From: Babylonia areolata
Lineage: Eukaryota > Mollusca > Gastropoda > Neogastropoda > Buccinidae
Assembly: GCF_041734735.1 (NCBI RefSeq)
Contig: NC_134887.1
Coordinates: forward strand, 32,506,357-32,570,356
Length of the DNA stretch: 64,000 nt
Reading direction: 5' to 3'
Below the pieces are notes generated by a model. The model made no database searches. It was given only the letters and a program-made list of their open reading frames with translations, and had not been told where the DNA came from. Each line of letters opens with the position of its first letter. Position 1 is the first letter of the stretch. Of the stretch, positions 1 to 10,740 are shown piece after piece. The position numbers and the translations under genes are program-made.

Positions 1-170
1 CTGTCTCTCTGTGCCATCTGTGTCGTTCAGCTGGTCTGTGTGTATTCTTTGTGTGTGAGTCAGTGCGTTTGTGTGTTTGTGTGTGAGTGTGAGAGAGCTC
101 TGTATGTGTGTGTGTGTGTGTGTGTGAGTGAGTTTGTATGTGTGTGAGTGTGTGTGAGAAAGTTTGTGTG

Positions 171-201
<31 letters not shown>

Positions 202-236
202 GAGAGAATGAGTGTGTGTGTGAGAGAGAGAGGGAG
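1..236. repeat. GT-rich degenerate microsatellite
   Basis: Imperfect GT repeats are broken by GTGAGT and TTTGTG interruptions and end in a short GA-rich run. No coding potential is seen. Confidence 0.85.
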
Positions 237-657
237 AGAGAGACTTTCTGACCAGACCCAGTTGACTTGTCTTTACTGCTTCTTTCTCTGTATAATTGTT
301 TGAAAATATATTCTGTCAATTTGCAAAGCTCCCAAAATGTGCGGGATTGAGTTTTTGTACAGTTTTTGTGGGTTTTTTTGCAATTGTAGCATGTGTCATA
401 CTAATACAGCTTTTGACTTTCCAGATGCAATCCTAATAAGACTTACATAGTTTGAATTGTGGCATGTATTTTTTGTAGAAGATTGTTTGCTTGAATTTGA
501 AGTATTTGCTTGATTTTAAAGCATGTTTTGTTCTCATGGTTTGAATACAGTGACAAGATCTCAGACATAATCATTGGCAGAGACTGACACAATGAATGTG
601 TGCACATACACACATACACACACAGAGGGAGATGTAGCAGTTGACACAATGGCACAC
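237..657. other. AT-rich non-coding stretch
   Basis: Apart from scattered AT-rich sequence I see no exon-like segment, SINE head or tandem array. It is probably intronic or upstream of the plus-strand gene. Confidence 0.5.
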
Positions 658-1062
658 ACGAGTGATGGCCTAGAGGTAACGTGTCCGCCTAGGAAGCGAG
701 AAAATCTGAGCGCGCTGGTTCGAATCACGGCTCAGCCGCCGATATTTTCTCCCCCTCCACTAGACCTTGAGTGGTGGTCTGGACGCTAGTCATTCGGATG
801 AGACGATAAAGCGATGTCCCGTGTGCAGCATGCACTTAGCGCACGTAAAAGAACCCACGGCAACAAAAGGGTTGTTTCTGGCAAAATTCTGAAGAAAAAT
901 CCACTTCGATAGGAAAAAAAAACAAAAACAAAAAAAACTGCACACAGGAAAAAATACAAAAAAATGGGTGGTGCTGTCGTATAGCGACGCGCTCTCCTTG
1001 GGGAGAGCAGCCCGAATTTCACACAGGGAAATCTGTTTTGATAAAAAGCAATACAAATACAC
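658..1062 (+). repeat. tRNA-derived SINE, family 1, nearly full length
   Basis: The head carries a tRNA-like A-box (around GGCCTAGAGGTAACG) and a B-box GGTTCGAATC. A conserved body follows, with GTAAAAGAACCCACGGCAAC, and the copy ends in a tail containing ACAAATAC. Further copies lie at 16,246 on the plus strand and at 6,024 and 62,245 on the minus strand, with decayed relics at 59,350 and 60,125. The shared body and tail show that this is a dispersed SINE and not a tRNA gene. Confidence 0.88.
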
Positions 1063-1254
1063 CTGCATGTTCACAGACACCAGCACATTCACAGTCTCCT
1101 TAGAACTACTTCTTCCTATCTTGTGTCATTCTCTGTCTGTCTGTCTGTCTGGCTGTCTGAGATATTTATCTCCACTTACACACACACATGCGCATGTAGC
1201 TCACAAACACATGTAAACACGTTGACATACGCACACATATGGAGGCGCACACAT

Positions 1255-1314
<60 letters not shown>

Positions 1315-1984
1315 ATATTTTCTCCCCACCTCACGCTCTGTGTATGAATCACGAAGTTGAAGATAAACAAATGGAAACTACAGAATACATTTTTGGCCGA
1401 TGAATAATCGTATGGCAACAGCTGCGTGTTAGTCAGCAATATTTTTTTTGTGAAACCTGACCATTGAATAACATTTGAATCATGTTCACACTCCGTTTGG
1501 TATTCCCTGCCAGATTTAGATGAGTAAATGGACTTGAATAAAACAAAAATAAATATGATATCAAATTGGAAAATGTAAAAGTATGCTACTGTTGGACAGA
1601 AAGACCCGTTCTGTTGCTGTTGTGAAGAACAGAGTACTGGAGAAAAACGAGTAGGAAAGATTTTCACTCCCTTTGTTATGCGCTATGCTGTACAAAGGTA
1701 AAGCTTAGAAACCTTTGCTTCTTTAACAAAGAATTTGATATTGCTGACTATTCAATGCTTCAGGCCTCATTTAGATTTTAGTCATTGATTTTACAGTGTA
1801 CATGAAGCTTGACCCTTTTGATGTTACCAGCGTTTGATTTTACAGCACTAGAGTTAACTTTATCATGAGAGTTATTCATTAAGTATCACCTGTATATATC
1901 CATCTTTTCTCAGCAACAACAAAAATGACCTGAGCAGCTTGGGAACTGAGCAAATAATAAACGTATTTCTTGTTATACATATTG

Positions 1985-2015
<31 letters not shown>

Positions 2016-2292
2016 CAATTAATCTTGCTTGATTTTGAAGTGTCATTATAAATATAATAGCATTAGATTTAGAAAATATATGAAATTGAGATTTGATGTG
2101 TTGCTGACATTGTTTAAAGCCTTAGGGCGGTATGGAGGAGAGGGGTGGGTGGGCTTTGATTGATGGAGTCAGCTTCATGTTGTTGAATACAAGCACACAG
2201 TAATCTGCCTGTGTTGCTATCAGTCATCAGAATTTTTAGAGCAGCTGTGTTTCACATTTACATACAGTGATACATACTTAAGTACACACACA

Positions 2293-2351
<59 letters not shown>

Positions 2352-2975
2352 GCATACATTCCCTTACATACGTACACTTGCAGACATAAACACACAAACG
2401 CATACACGCACATGCCATCACAAAACACCGCACAAAACGCAGTGCATTGATTTGCACAGGTCATAATGATCTTTGACATCAGATGTAAATAAATGTTCAC
2501 AAGCTGTCAAAAGAAGAAGAAAAAAAAGATAAAAAATTCATGTCTCTTTTTCAAAATTTCTGTCTCTTTTTTACCCCCTTCTGTTTCTTCCCTCACGACT
2601 TGTCTACTATAGCTGACTATTGAAAGAGCTGATTGATTGATTGATTGATTGATAAAACGGTTACATTATTGTAAATACATATTTGATAAGTTAGACACAG
2701 CAGTCATGCAGTGTAGATATGCCACGTTTTCTACTGAAATCATTCTACATTGTTATGTCTGCAGTAAAAAATCATCTGTTTCAGTCGTTGAGTCACGCAA
2801 CATTCTACAGCCCAAACTGTTTTGTCAGCCTCACTGTATTTTAATTTGGTGGTGGTTCTCCAAACCTCTCATGCACATTCAGTGCAGTTTCCTTTCGATG
2901 AAGTGATGAGATGATGAAGCGATGAAAAATGGTGTAACATTGTGCTGTGCAGGGGTCATGTTTCATATCTCGGCC
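1063..2975. other. Non-coding stretch with (AC)n tracts
   Basis: It contains two long (AC)n microsatellites, at 1,257-1,312 and 2,283-2,349, a poly-T run near 1,990 and a short (GATT)n near 2,632. No convincing exon or transposon is visible elsewhere. The long open frames here come from the dinucleotide repeats. Confidence 0.7.
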
Positions 2976-3395
2976 AGAGATCAGGTTGGGTTCAATAGAC
3001 AATAGGTCATATGACCGGAAGAACATAAAATCAATAGGTCATTTTGAAAATCAGTAGGTCAAATATCACCCGTCCCGGGCTAATGGTTAATGCAAAAGTG
3101 GGAACGCCAATTCTTCTCGCCGAAGCTCGCGAAAGGCAGCGATAAAGATTCGTTTCGGATTTCATTTCGTCACGGATCCGTACTTTAATAAACCAGTTTA
3201 TAGTCATTTCCTGTAGGAGCAGACGACAAAGCGATCGCGATCGTTAGATAGAGAGAGAGAGAGATGGTTACTTTGGTTGACCGACTGGTCATAAAAACAA
3301 TAAGTCATGTGACCTGGCAACTTGAAAAACAATAGGTCATTTCAAAATTAAATGCGTCAATGACCGATGACCGATGTCGAACCTGATCCCTGCTC
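2976..3395. mobile_element. Candidate non-autonomous DNA transposon with AATAGGTCA subterminal repeats
   Basis: The left side begins near AGATCAGGTTGGGTTC. The right side ends in GTCGAACCTGATCCCT, which is roughly its reverse complement. Both flanks carry repeated AATAGGTCA/TGACCTATT-type motifs facing each other around a GC-richer core with GCGATCGCGATCG. This layout fits a MITE, but no second copy is in the window and no target duplication is certain. Confidence 0.45.
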
Positions 3396-3539
3396 AGCAC
3401 TTGTTGAAAGTTTTACGTTTGTGCAACGCAGTTTGTTTCTTGTTGCGCTTTCTCGTGTGTTTATTTTATTTTAAATTGTTTTGTTTCACTGGTGTGTTTC
3501 TGGCTTGTTTTCCCATGCGCTGCGTCCTCTGTTTTCAAG

Positions 3540-3578
3540 CGATTCTGGCGAGGAGGAGGAAGAGGGAGGACATGATGA
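3540..3578 (+). CDS. Exon 1 in this window of an unidentified plus-strand gene
   Basis: This is a 39-nt candidate internal exon between a TTTTCAAG acceptor, which is atypical because A rather than C or T precedes the AG, and a strong GTAAGT donor. The frame that fits the next exon reads DSGEEEEEGGHD followed by a split codon, so both bounding introns are phase 2. The acidic run joins naturally to EKYNYLGEELPVYG of the exon at 7,762. Upstream exons were not found and may lie left of the window. The support is phase agreement and splice sites rather than homology. Confidence 0.5.
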
Positions 3579-3996
3579 GTAAGTGAAGCGTTAGAGACGT
3601 TAATGTTTAATTGACTTGTATACTTTATATATATGTGTCTTTATTTTTGTCATGGATGTAAAGTCTTTTCACTCGTGGATGGTCGTATTCTATTCCGGAT
3701 GTCAGTTCTTTTTTCTTTTTTTGTTCTGATTTGTGAATGGATGTCTTGTGTTGTGCGTGTCATCTGTTTTTGTGTCACTGTCAGTGACTGTGTTTGTATG
3801 ATGGGACGTGGTGTTGTCTTTTGCCTGTGTGTACCTGTCTTTATTTTCTCTTTGTTTCTCTCTTTTTCTACCCCCCCGCCCCCCTCACTTCCCTTTCTCT
3901 CTATTTTGTCTCAGTGTCTCACTCTCTCTTTTGTGTATACATGTTTCAGTTTAATTTGATTTGATTTAAACTGTGTGTGCATGGGAGAGAGAAATA
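3579..3996 (+). other. Intron sequence, T-rich
   Basis: T- and GT-rich sequence inside the putative intron between the first two plus-strand exons. No repeat family or exon was recognised. Confidence 0.5.
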
Positions 3997-4008
3997 GGTG
4001 TATACTAC

Positions 4009-4256
4009 CTCCCAGGTCAACATATGTGCAGACCTGCTAGTGCCTGAACCCCCTTCATGTGTATATGCAAGCAGAAGTTCAACTACACACATTAAAGATC
4101 CTGTAATTCATGTCAGCGTTCGGTGGGTTATGGAAACAAGAACATACCATGCACACCCCCGAAAACGGAGTATGGCTGCCTACATGGCAGGGTAAAAACG
4201 GTCATACACGTAAAAGCCCACTCGTGTGCATACGAGTGAATGCAGAAGAAGAAGAA
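4009..4256 (+). repeat. SINE family 2, 5'-truncated copy with 12-bp target duplication
   Basis: The copy starts inside the body (CTCCCAGGTCAACATATGTG) and ends in (GAA)n. It matches the full-length copy at 13,549. The flanks carry an exact direct repeat, GGTGTATACTAC, at 3,997-4,008 and 4,257-4,268, as expected of target-primed insertion. The surrounding host sequence is itself a tandem duplication of about 64 bp reaching to 4,360. Confidence 0.8.
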
Positions 4257-4431
4257 GGTGTATACTACTTAAGAAGACATAGATTATAGCTGAACTGTGT
4301 GTGCATGGGAGAGAGAAATAGGTGTATACCACTTAAGAAGACACAGATTATAGCTGGCATACACGAACAGAAGGTAGATGAGTGTGCAGACTTGCTTTCT
4401 TTGCATTGGATAAGATGGTACTTAACTCACT

Positions 4432-4653
4432 CAGTACGGCCAGTCCTCTCTTCTCCTCTACACAGACCCCTCGGATGTCCAGTGGGTGTCTGAATGACCC
4501 AGCCTTTAGCTTCCGTCGTCAGAACTGTGGTATTCTTTGTCAACATTCACCTCTTCAGTATAAGAGCGTTCAGCTTGCAATATTTTGATGATGGTAATTG
4601 GGATGAAACGCTGTTAACGTCATCTCTTTCGCCGTTCGTATGGAATGAGTTAA
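4432..4653. mobile_element. piggyBac-like MITE, copy 1
   Basis: A 222-bp element bounded by TTAA on both sides. The ends are imperfect inverted repeats: TTAACTCACTCAGTACG on the left, and TTAACTCATTCCATACG when the right end is reverse-complemented. A nearly identical copy lies in the same orientation at 14,704. TTAA target duplications are characteristic of piggyBac elements, and there is no coding capacity. Confidence 0.72.
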
Positions 4654-5782
4654 AGCATAAGCACCATAAACAGAAACCCATCCAGACAGATCTGGTGTGC
4701 GTCGAGAAAGGAGTGCAGAGTTTAATCATTTTGATGACATTGATCTACTGTTTTCCTTCAGATCTCATAGCCTTTCTTTTATATATATAGAAAATCTTTA
4801 TTATTTATTTTTCAATATTTCAGGTTAACATAGATGGTTTTGCTTTTTTGCTTGCATGAACGTAGACGTGTTTACGTTCAACAGTGCATCTGCGTATGCA
4901 GATGCTTGTGCATGGCGCTTTTGTGTGAACATTACGCAGCTGAATGAGTGTGTGTGTGTATATAACACTTGCATGTTGATTACTATTAATTTGCATGTTC
5001 ATTATTGATTTATAAATACTTTTCTGTGATATTTGGCCTAATAACAACAGCTGCATGGGTGACCAGTTTTGATGAAAGCATGATTTGGAGCTTTTCAAGT
5101 TTATTTTTCTCTCCTCATTCAGATGCAGAGAGAGTGATACCTTATTTTTGTCAAACATTGGGAAGGAAAAAAGAGAAACTTCTGTCTTATGAATTGTGTA
5201 GTGTTATTTTATGTCTGTAATACTTAAAGGGTGATTCTGTAAGGTAATGCATACGGTATATAACCCATATCTAATTTGGTCTCCTTTGAAGATGATTTCT
5301 CATCAGGTTTTTTTTTTTCTTCTTCTTCTTCTTTGGTATTATGTATGTAACAGCACCTGATCGATGCCATGATGTATTACACAAGGAAGCAGCAAGCTCA
5401 GAGTTTGGTCAGTTTGGTTTGATCGCATGGTCCTGAACCTAAAATGAACCTCATTCAGCAATATAGTTTTTTTATAGCTTAGTGACAGAAAATGTTGTTG
5501 TTTTTCTTTCTGAGAACAGTATAGGTGTTTTTTTGTTTTTTTTAAATTTATTTATTTATTTTATATTATAATTATTATTTATTTATTTATTTATGTACGC
5601 TTATAGTTAACTTCATCCAGTTTTTGCGCCTCATACATATTAGTAGTGGTAGTAGTTAAAAAAAAAAAAAAATTAAAATTTTTTTTTTTTATCTATTATT
5701 TATTCACTTTTTTTTTCTTTCTTTTTTTTTTTTTTTTAATGTATTTATCTATTATTTATTCCTTTTTTTTTTTCTCTCTCAA
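4654..5782. other. T-rich intron sequence
   Basis: Dominated by A/T-rich sequence, with TTTATT runs and homopolymer T between about 5,300 and 5,780. Nothing gene-like was recognised. Confidence 0.6.
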
Positions 5783-5902
5783 GGCCTGACTAAGCGCGTT
5801 GGGTTACGCCGCTGGTCAGGCATCTGCTTTGGCAGACACGGTGTAGCGTATATGGATTTGTCCAAACGCAGTGACGCCTCCTTGAGCTACTGAAACTGAA
5901 AC
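5783..5902 (+). repeat. SINE family 4 3' fragment
   Basis: It runs from AAGGCCTGACTAAGCG to the tail CTGAAACTGAAACT. Related but interrupted copies are at 13,970-14,148 and 36,650-36,815; they share TCAGGCATCTGCT, TATATGGAT and the CTGAAACTGAA tail. No tRNA head is visible here, so the 5' end is truncated or displaced by T-rich sequence. Confidence 0.6.
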
Positions 5903-6023
5903 TTATAGCTCAGAGTCGGGTCAACAGCGAAGTGAGAGCTGTATGATCCGTGGTTTCTCCACTACTGCAGTGGGGTCTCTTTTACAGCTTGGTCTTTGGT
6001 GAAGGACAGTGACTGTCAAACTA

Positions 6024-6413
6024 TTTGTATTTCTTTTTATCACAACAGATTTCTCTGTGTGAAATTCAGGCTGCTTTCCCCAGGGAGAGTGCGTCGCTAC
6101 ACTGACAGCGCCACCCATTTTTTTGTATTTTTTCCTGCGAGCAGTTTTATTTGTTTTTCCTATCGCAGTGGATTTTTCTACAGAATTTTGCCAGGAACAA
6201 CCCTTTTGTTGCCGTGGGTTCTTTTACGTGTGCTAAGTGCATGCTGCACACGGGACCTAGGTTTATCGTCTCATCCAAATGACTAGCATCCAGACCACCA
6301 CTCAAGGTCTAGTGGAGGGGGAGAAAATTTTGGCGGCTGAGCCATGATTCGAACCAGCGTACTCAGATTCTCTCGCTTCCTAGGCGGATGCATTACCTCT
6401 AGGCCATCACTTC
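6024..6413 (-). repeat. SINE family 1, reverse orientation
   Basis: Reverse complement of the family-1 SINE at 658. The tail side is at low coordinates (TTTGTATTTC, then TCACAACAG), and the tRNA-like head with CCTAGGCGGATGCATTACC is at the right. With the plus-oriented copy at 658 it forms an inverted pair around the exon at 3,540. Confidence 0.88.
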
Positions 6414-6545
6414 ACTAGGAGGCAAGGTTGCACTGGCTCTTAGTGCTGCAACTTTAAGGGGCTGTTTGGCCTTTGGGGACCATCCCAACACCAACTTTGC
6501 GAAAGCGCTCATGGCCGAGAGAGAGTGTGGGATAGACGCTTTCCA
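6414..6545 (-). repeat. Dispersed repeat fragment, related to 19,040-19,310
   Basis: On the minus strand it reads GTTGCAGCACTAAGAGCC and TGCCTCCTAG, matching the repeat at about 19,230-19,285 on the plus strand. It abuts the SINE directly. Class is unknown. Confidence 0.55.
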
Positions 6546-6555
6546 CAAAAATCAA

Positions 6556-7149
6556 AACAAGAGAGGCAAGGCCTTCAAGACTCACTTGTGATACACTTAA
6601 AAAAAAAAAAAAATCTAATTGTTAAAATGTGTTCTGTATTTGTTATTATAAAGCTTCGCGTTTAAAAAAAAAAAGAAGTCCTAACCAGATTCGAATTAAG
6701 TCCCCTAGCATTAATTACAGAGTAATTTCCCTTTTTTTTTTTTTTTACTATCTGTACCAAAACGTTTGCAAAATAAATAAAACTTCCATGCTTAGCAAAA
6801 GAAGTTCCTGTTTCAACAAAAAATGATAATAATGACTGGTCTTGTTGTTGGGTCAGAATATCAGATCAAAGTGCCAAGTTTAGAGAATACAAAAAATATA
6901 AATATAACAGTAAATGCAATTTGCATATAATTAGGCTTCATTATTTATTTTTTTGTGCCCATCCCAGAGGTGCAATATTGTTTTAAACAAGATGACTGGA
7001 AAGAACTGAATTTTTCCTATTTCCTGACAAAGTATTTGCAGAGAAAATGTCAATGTTAAAGTTTACCATGGACACACACACACACACACACACAGACAAC
7101 CGAACACCGGTTTAAAACATAGACTCACTTTGTTTACACAAGTAAGTCA
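6556..7149 (-). mobile_element. Approximately 590-bp element, inverted partner of the copy at 10.1 kb
   Basis: Reverse complement of the element at 10,132-10,632. Shared landmarks include AACGTTTTGG/CCAAAACGTT, the AGAGGTGCAATATTGTTTTA region, GTTTACACAAGT and a terminal (AC)n. The outer end has facing GACTCACTT and AAGTGAGTC motifs. This copy carries about 100 bp of extra sequence near 6,596-6,697. No coding region is seen; a non-autonomous DNA transposon is most likely. Confidence 0.65.
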
Positions 7150-7399
7150 ACTAGCCCAGATAGTTGGGACAGTTGCCTCCTCTGCTGTTCTGATGATCAT
7201 AATCGGACATGGCTATGATACAGACATCTTTGTGGCAACCCTCTTCTTCAGCACATGTTTGGAGAAATCTCAGAATCAACATCCCCAATATGCCGAATGT
7301 GAATGTGTAATTGTTTCAGTACGTCTTTGTGGGCGTCTGTGGTTTCCTGCTAAGGCTTGTTAATGATTTTGAAATTCTTTTTATAAACATTTATAAATG

Positions 7400-7467
<68 letters not shown>

Positions 7468-7475
7468 TAGATATA

Positions 7476-7530
<55 letters not shown>

Positions 7531-7761
7531 ACATTACTTTGTGCCATCATTGCAATACCGGTGTCTTTTTTTTTTTTTAAGATTTGGTTATGGTCATCCT
7601 TGTGTGTAGAATTCATGTGTGTGTGTGTGTGTACATTTCATACCAGGGAGCTTTATTTCTATATGATAGTTGTTTTTCGCAATAAGTAGGGGGAAAAAGT
7701 TGTTGTTTCTTTATTTGTGTGTGTGTATGTATTTGTACATTTGTTTTATATTCATTCACAG
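7150..7761 (+). other. Intron with compound microsatellites
   Basis: Mostly non-coding. A compound (AC)n(TA)n(GA)n(AC)n tract occupies 7,407-7,525 and short GT runs follow. The sequence ends in the TTCATTCACAG acceptor of the next exon. Confidence 0.7.
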
Positions 7762-7863
7762 AAAATATAACTACCTTGGAGAGGAGCTGCCGGTGTATGG
7801 ACCCATCAACAAGGAGCCGGAGGAAAAGGTGTTTGGCCCAAAGGAATCCGGTATCAGGAAATT
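7762..7863 (+). CDS. Exon 2 in this window of an unidentified plus-strand gene
   Basis: This 102-nt exon is flanked by a clear TTCATTCACAG acceptor and a GTGAGT donor. In the frame that continues exon 1 it reads KYNYLGEELPVYGPINKEPE, then EKVFGPKESGIRK, a charged, stop-free sequence that looks like real protein. It starts with one nucleotide of a split codon and ends with two, so both introns are phase 2. I do not recognise the protein. The exon is followed immediately by a 230-bp (AC)n/(CT)n tract and lies between two large inverted repeats. Confidence 0.7.
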
Positions 7864-7867
7864 GTGA

Positions 7868-8101
<234 letters not shown>

Positions 8102-8103
<2 letters not shown>

Positions 8104-10022
8104 CTGTTTGGTTTGGGTTGGTTGGTTTGTTTTTTGCTGTCCCATCTTTTGCATCATTTCAGTGGCATGTCCAACGCTGCTCATTCCAAGTCCCCCCCCC
8201 ACTGTACACACACACAGCTTGACTTCCTCTCCCCACCCTATCACCTACCCCTTCCCATCCCATGACCCCCACACCCAACTAGGGGCATTACTTCAGGATG
8301 CTCTAGGCCTTTGCTGGCGTTTTGGTTCGATTGAATTGAAAGCACTCTTGTCCTGCGAGCTGGTGGTTTGCGCACAACTTTGCTTGCGCTAGTTAGTGCG
8401 TTCTCTGTTTTCAGTTTCATTCGCTTGTCCACAGTATTTTTACTTCTGAAAAGTTCTTTCATGTTCACGGCACGTCAGGTAAAGCATATTGCGGTGTATA
8501 GGACTCTGTAAAAGAATATGTTTCCAAAACAAAAAAATGAAGATTGGCTATGACTGCCTGGGAAATGTGTGGCGTTCCATGCAAGCTCAAGCGTGCCTGC
8601 ATCTTTGGTGGGCAGTGGTATAAATGTTTCTTAGTTCTTTTTTTCTTTTTTCAATGGGCTGCAGTCCTTTCCTTCACTTATAACTACATCATTGTGTGTG
8701 AGTGTGTGGGGGGGGGGGGGGGGGGGGTGGATGTGGAGGAGAGGAGGTTAGAAATTGTCTCCTAGCTGTTACTTGAGGGAAGAACTACTTTGCTGCTGTT
8801 TTCCCTGTCCACACATTGAAAACAAAAATCCCAGACAATAACACTTAAAGTGCATATGTTGTTTTGGGTTTTTGTTGCTTTTTTTTTTTCTTCTTCTTCT
8901 TCTTTCTCTCGCTGTCCACAGTTTTAAAATTTTAGATATTTTCAGTTCTTTTTCTTTCTGTTTTTTTTTTTTTTTTTAATCCGTGGTGTTGAATTGTTTC
9001 CATGCTGTGTGTAGCTTCCAACAGCTTCTGGACAATCTGGATCTCCCTCCTTTAAACTTCTAGACGTCGGCACTGGCAGGGTATGGTTCTTGGCGACTGT
9101 AGCCCGCTTGGCTGTTGTCTCATCCCCGCATCTCTTCATGTGGTTGTCTGTCCTTGAGCCGAGCAGCGGTGGTTGTTCTTGCTGTGCATTATTTTGATGG
9201 TGTTTCTGTTCCTTGATGTTCTCAGCTTTATGTGGTTGTCGTCGGTCCTAGAAGTGGTAGTCTCTTTTTCTTTTCATTATTCAGTGATGTTTCTGTTGTT
9301 CGTTGTTTTCAGCTACTGTGGTTGTCGTTCAGTAAGCGGTGATGTGACTTATTTGATTTCAGTGCTGTGTGGTATTTCTGTTTCTTGGTGTTTTCGGTTG
9401 TATTCTTGTTCATCTTGAGAATTGAATACTTGCACTATCGGTTGGCACATTCAGGTCTTTTTTTTTTTTTTAGTATGTTGTTTTCTGTTTGGTTGTCCAG
9501 TTGCCAAGTTATTATCTACCGTTTCATTCGTCACTGGTGGTACTTCTGTTGTTGTTGTGTTGCTGATGTTTTGCTTGATTCTCATGATCATTATGTCGTG
9601 TATAGACTTGCTGCAGTGTTTTTCCTTTCATAGTTGTTCTTGAGCAAATAATGTTTCGTCTTCCGTTTGGTATGTAAGGATATTTCTGTTTCATGGTCAT
9701 GGTTCTTCCCTGGGCAGTAAGCAGCCTTTAGATTTGAATTTGGGCATCACATTCTGTGCTGTCATAATTTTGACCACTGGGTTGCTCAGTCTGGTCAGTT
9801 TTTGTGGTCAGTTTGGTATTAAGACATTTCAGACCATGCATTGCTGCATCCAATCAGGTTTCTTTTGCACCTGTAAGTGCTGAGCGTGTTCAGCATTCTT
9901 GATTCTACAGCCAGGCTTCAAGTTAAACAACACAAAAAGTTAATACTGCTCTGTTGTGCATATCTTCAGGGGTTTTTTTCCCCTTTGGGTTTTCTTTTTT
10001 TTTTCTTGGGTGTTCAGTGCTT
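8102..10022. other. T/G-rich intron sequence
   Basis: GT-, T- and CTT-rich sequence with a poly-G run at about 8,708-8,727. The stretch 9,150-9,650 is loosely repetitive (TTCTGTT, GTTGTC). No exon with good splice sites was found. Confidence 0.6.
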
Positions 10023-10131
10023 TATTTGTTTTCATTTAAAATCAAGACTGACTTTACTTCCTTTACTTCTTTAGTACTGTGGAATGACTCATGATTATTT
10101 TTGATTCCCCCCCTCTTTTTTTTTTCCTTTT
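10023..10131 (+). repeat. Left copy of a 110-bp direct repeat flanking the element at 10.1 kb
   Basis: It reads from TTTAAAATCAAGACTGAC to GATTCCCCCC and a T-run. It is repeated at 10,626-10,740 with only a few differences, one copy on either side of the inserted element. Confidence 0.85.
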
Positions 10132-10632
10132 TGACTCACTTGTGTAAACAAAGTGAGTCTATGTTTTAACCTGGTGTTCGGTTGTCTGTGTGTGTGTGTG
10201 TCCGTGGTAAACTTTAACATTGACATTTTCTCTGCAAATACTTTGTCAGTTGACACCAAATTAGGCATAAAAATAGGAAAAATTCAGTTCTTTCCAGTCA
10301 TCTTGTTTAAAACAACATTGCACCTCTGGGATCGGCACAAAAAAATAAAAAAAGAAGCCTAATTATATGCAAACTGCATTTACTGTTATATTTATATTTT
10401 TTCTATTCTCTTAACTTGGCACGTTGACCTCTTATTCTGACACAACAACAAGAGGAGTCATTATTATCTTCTTTTTTTTCAAACAGGAACTAATTTTTCT
10501 AAGCATGGAATTTTTATTTATTTTGCAAACGTTTTGGTGCAGATAGTAAAAAAGGGAAATTACTCTGTAATTAATGCTAGGGGACTTAATTTATCACAAG
10601 TGAGTCTTGAAGGCCTTGCTTCTCTTGTTTGT
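10132..10632 (+). mobile_element. Approximately 500-bp element, plus-oriented partner of the copy at 6.6-7.1 kb
   Basis: It begins GACTCACTTGTGTAAACA, with the reverse-facing AAGTGAGTC 18 bp further on, and ends near ATCACAAGTGAGTC. Over most of its length it matches the reverse complement of 6,556-7,149. It has no coding capacity. The element lies inside a 110-bp direct duplication, so the duplication may be part of its insertion history. Confidence 0.65.
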
Positions 10633-10740
10633 TTTTATTTAAAATCAAGACTGACTTTACCTCCTTTACTTCTTTAGTACCGTGGAATGACTCATGGTTA
10701 TTTTCGATTCCCCCCTCTTTTTTTTTCCTTTTTTTTTTCA
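10626..10740 (+). repeat. Right copy of the 110-bp direct repeat
   Basis: Near-identical to 10,023-10,131, sharing TTTAAAATCAAGACTGAC and GTGGAATGACTCATG. It is far longer than a typical transposon target duplication. Confidence 0.85.

Noticed and set aside
9173-9643. Overlapping plus-strand frames with hydrophobic Phe/Cys/Val content.
   Set aside because: T/G-rich intron composition produces hydrophobic codons; no splice sites or conserved motif.
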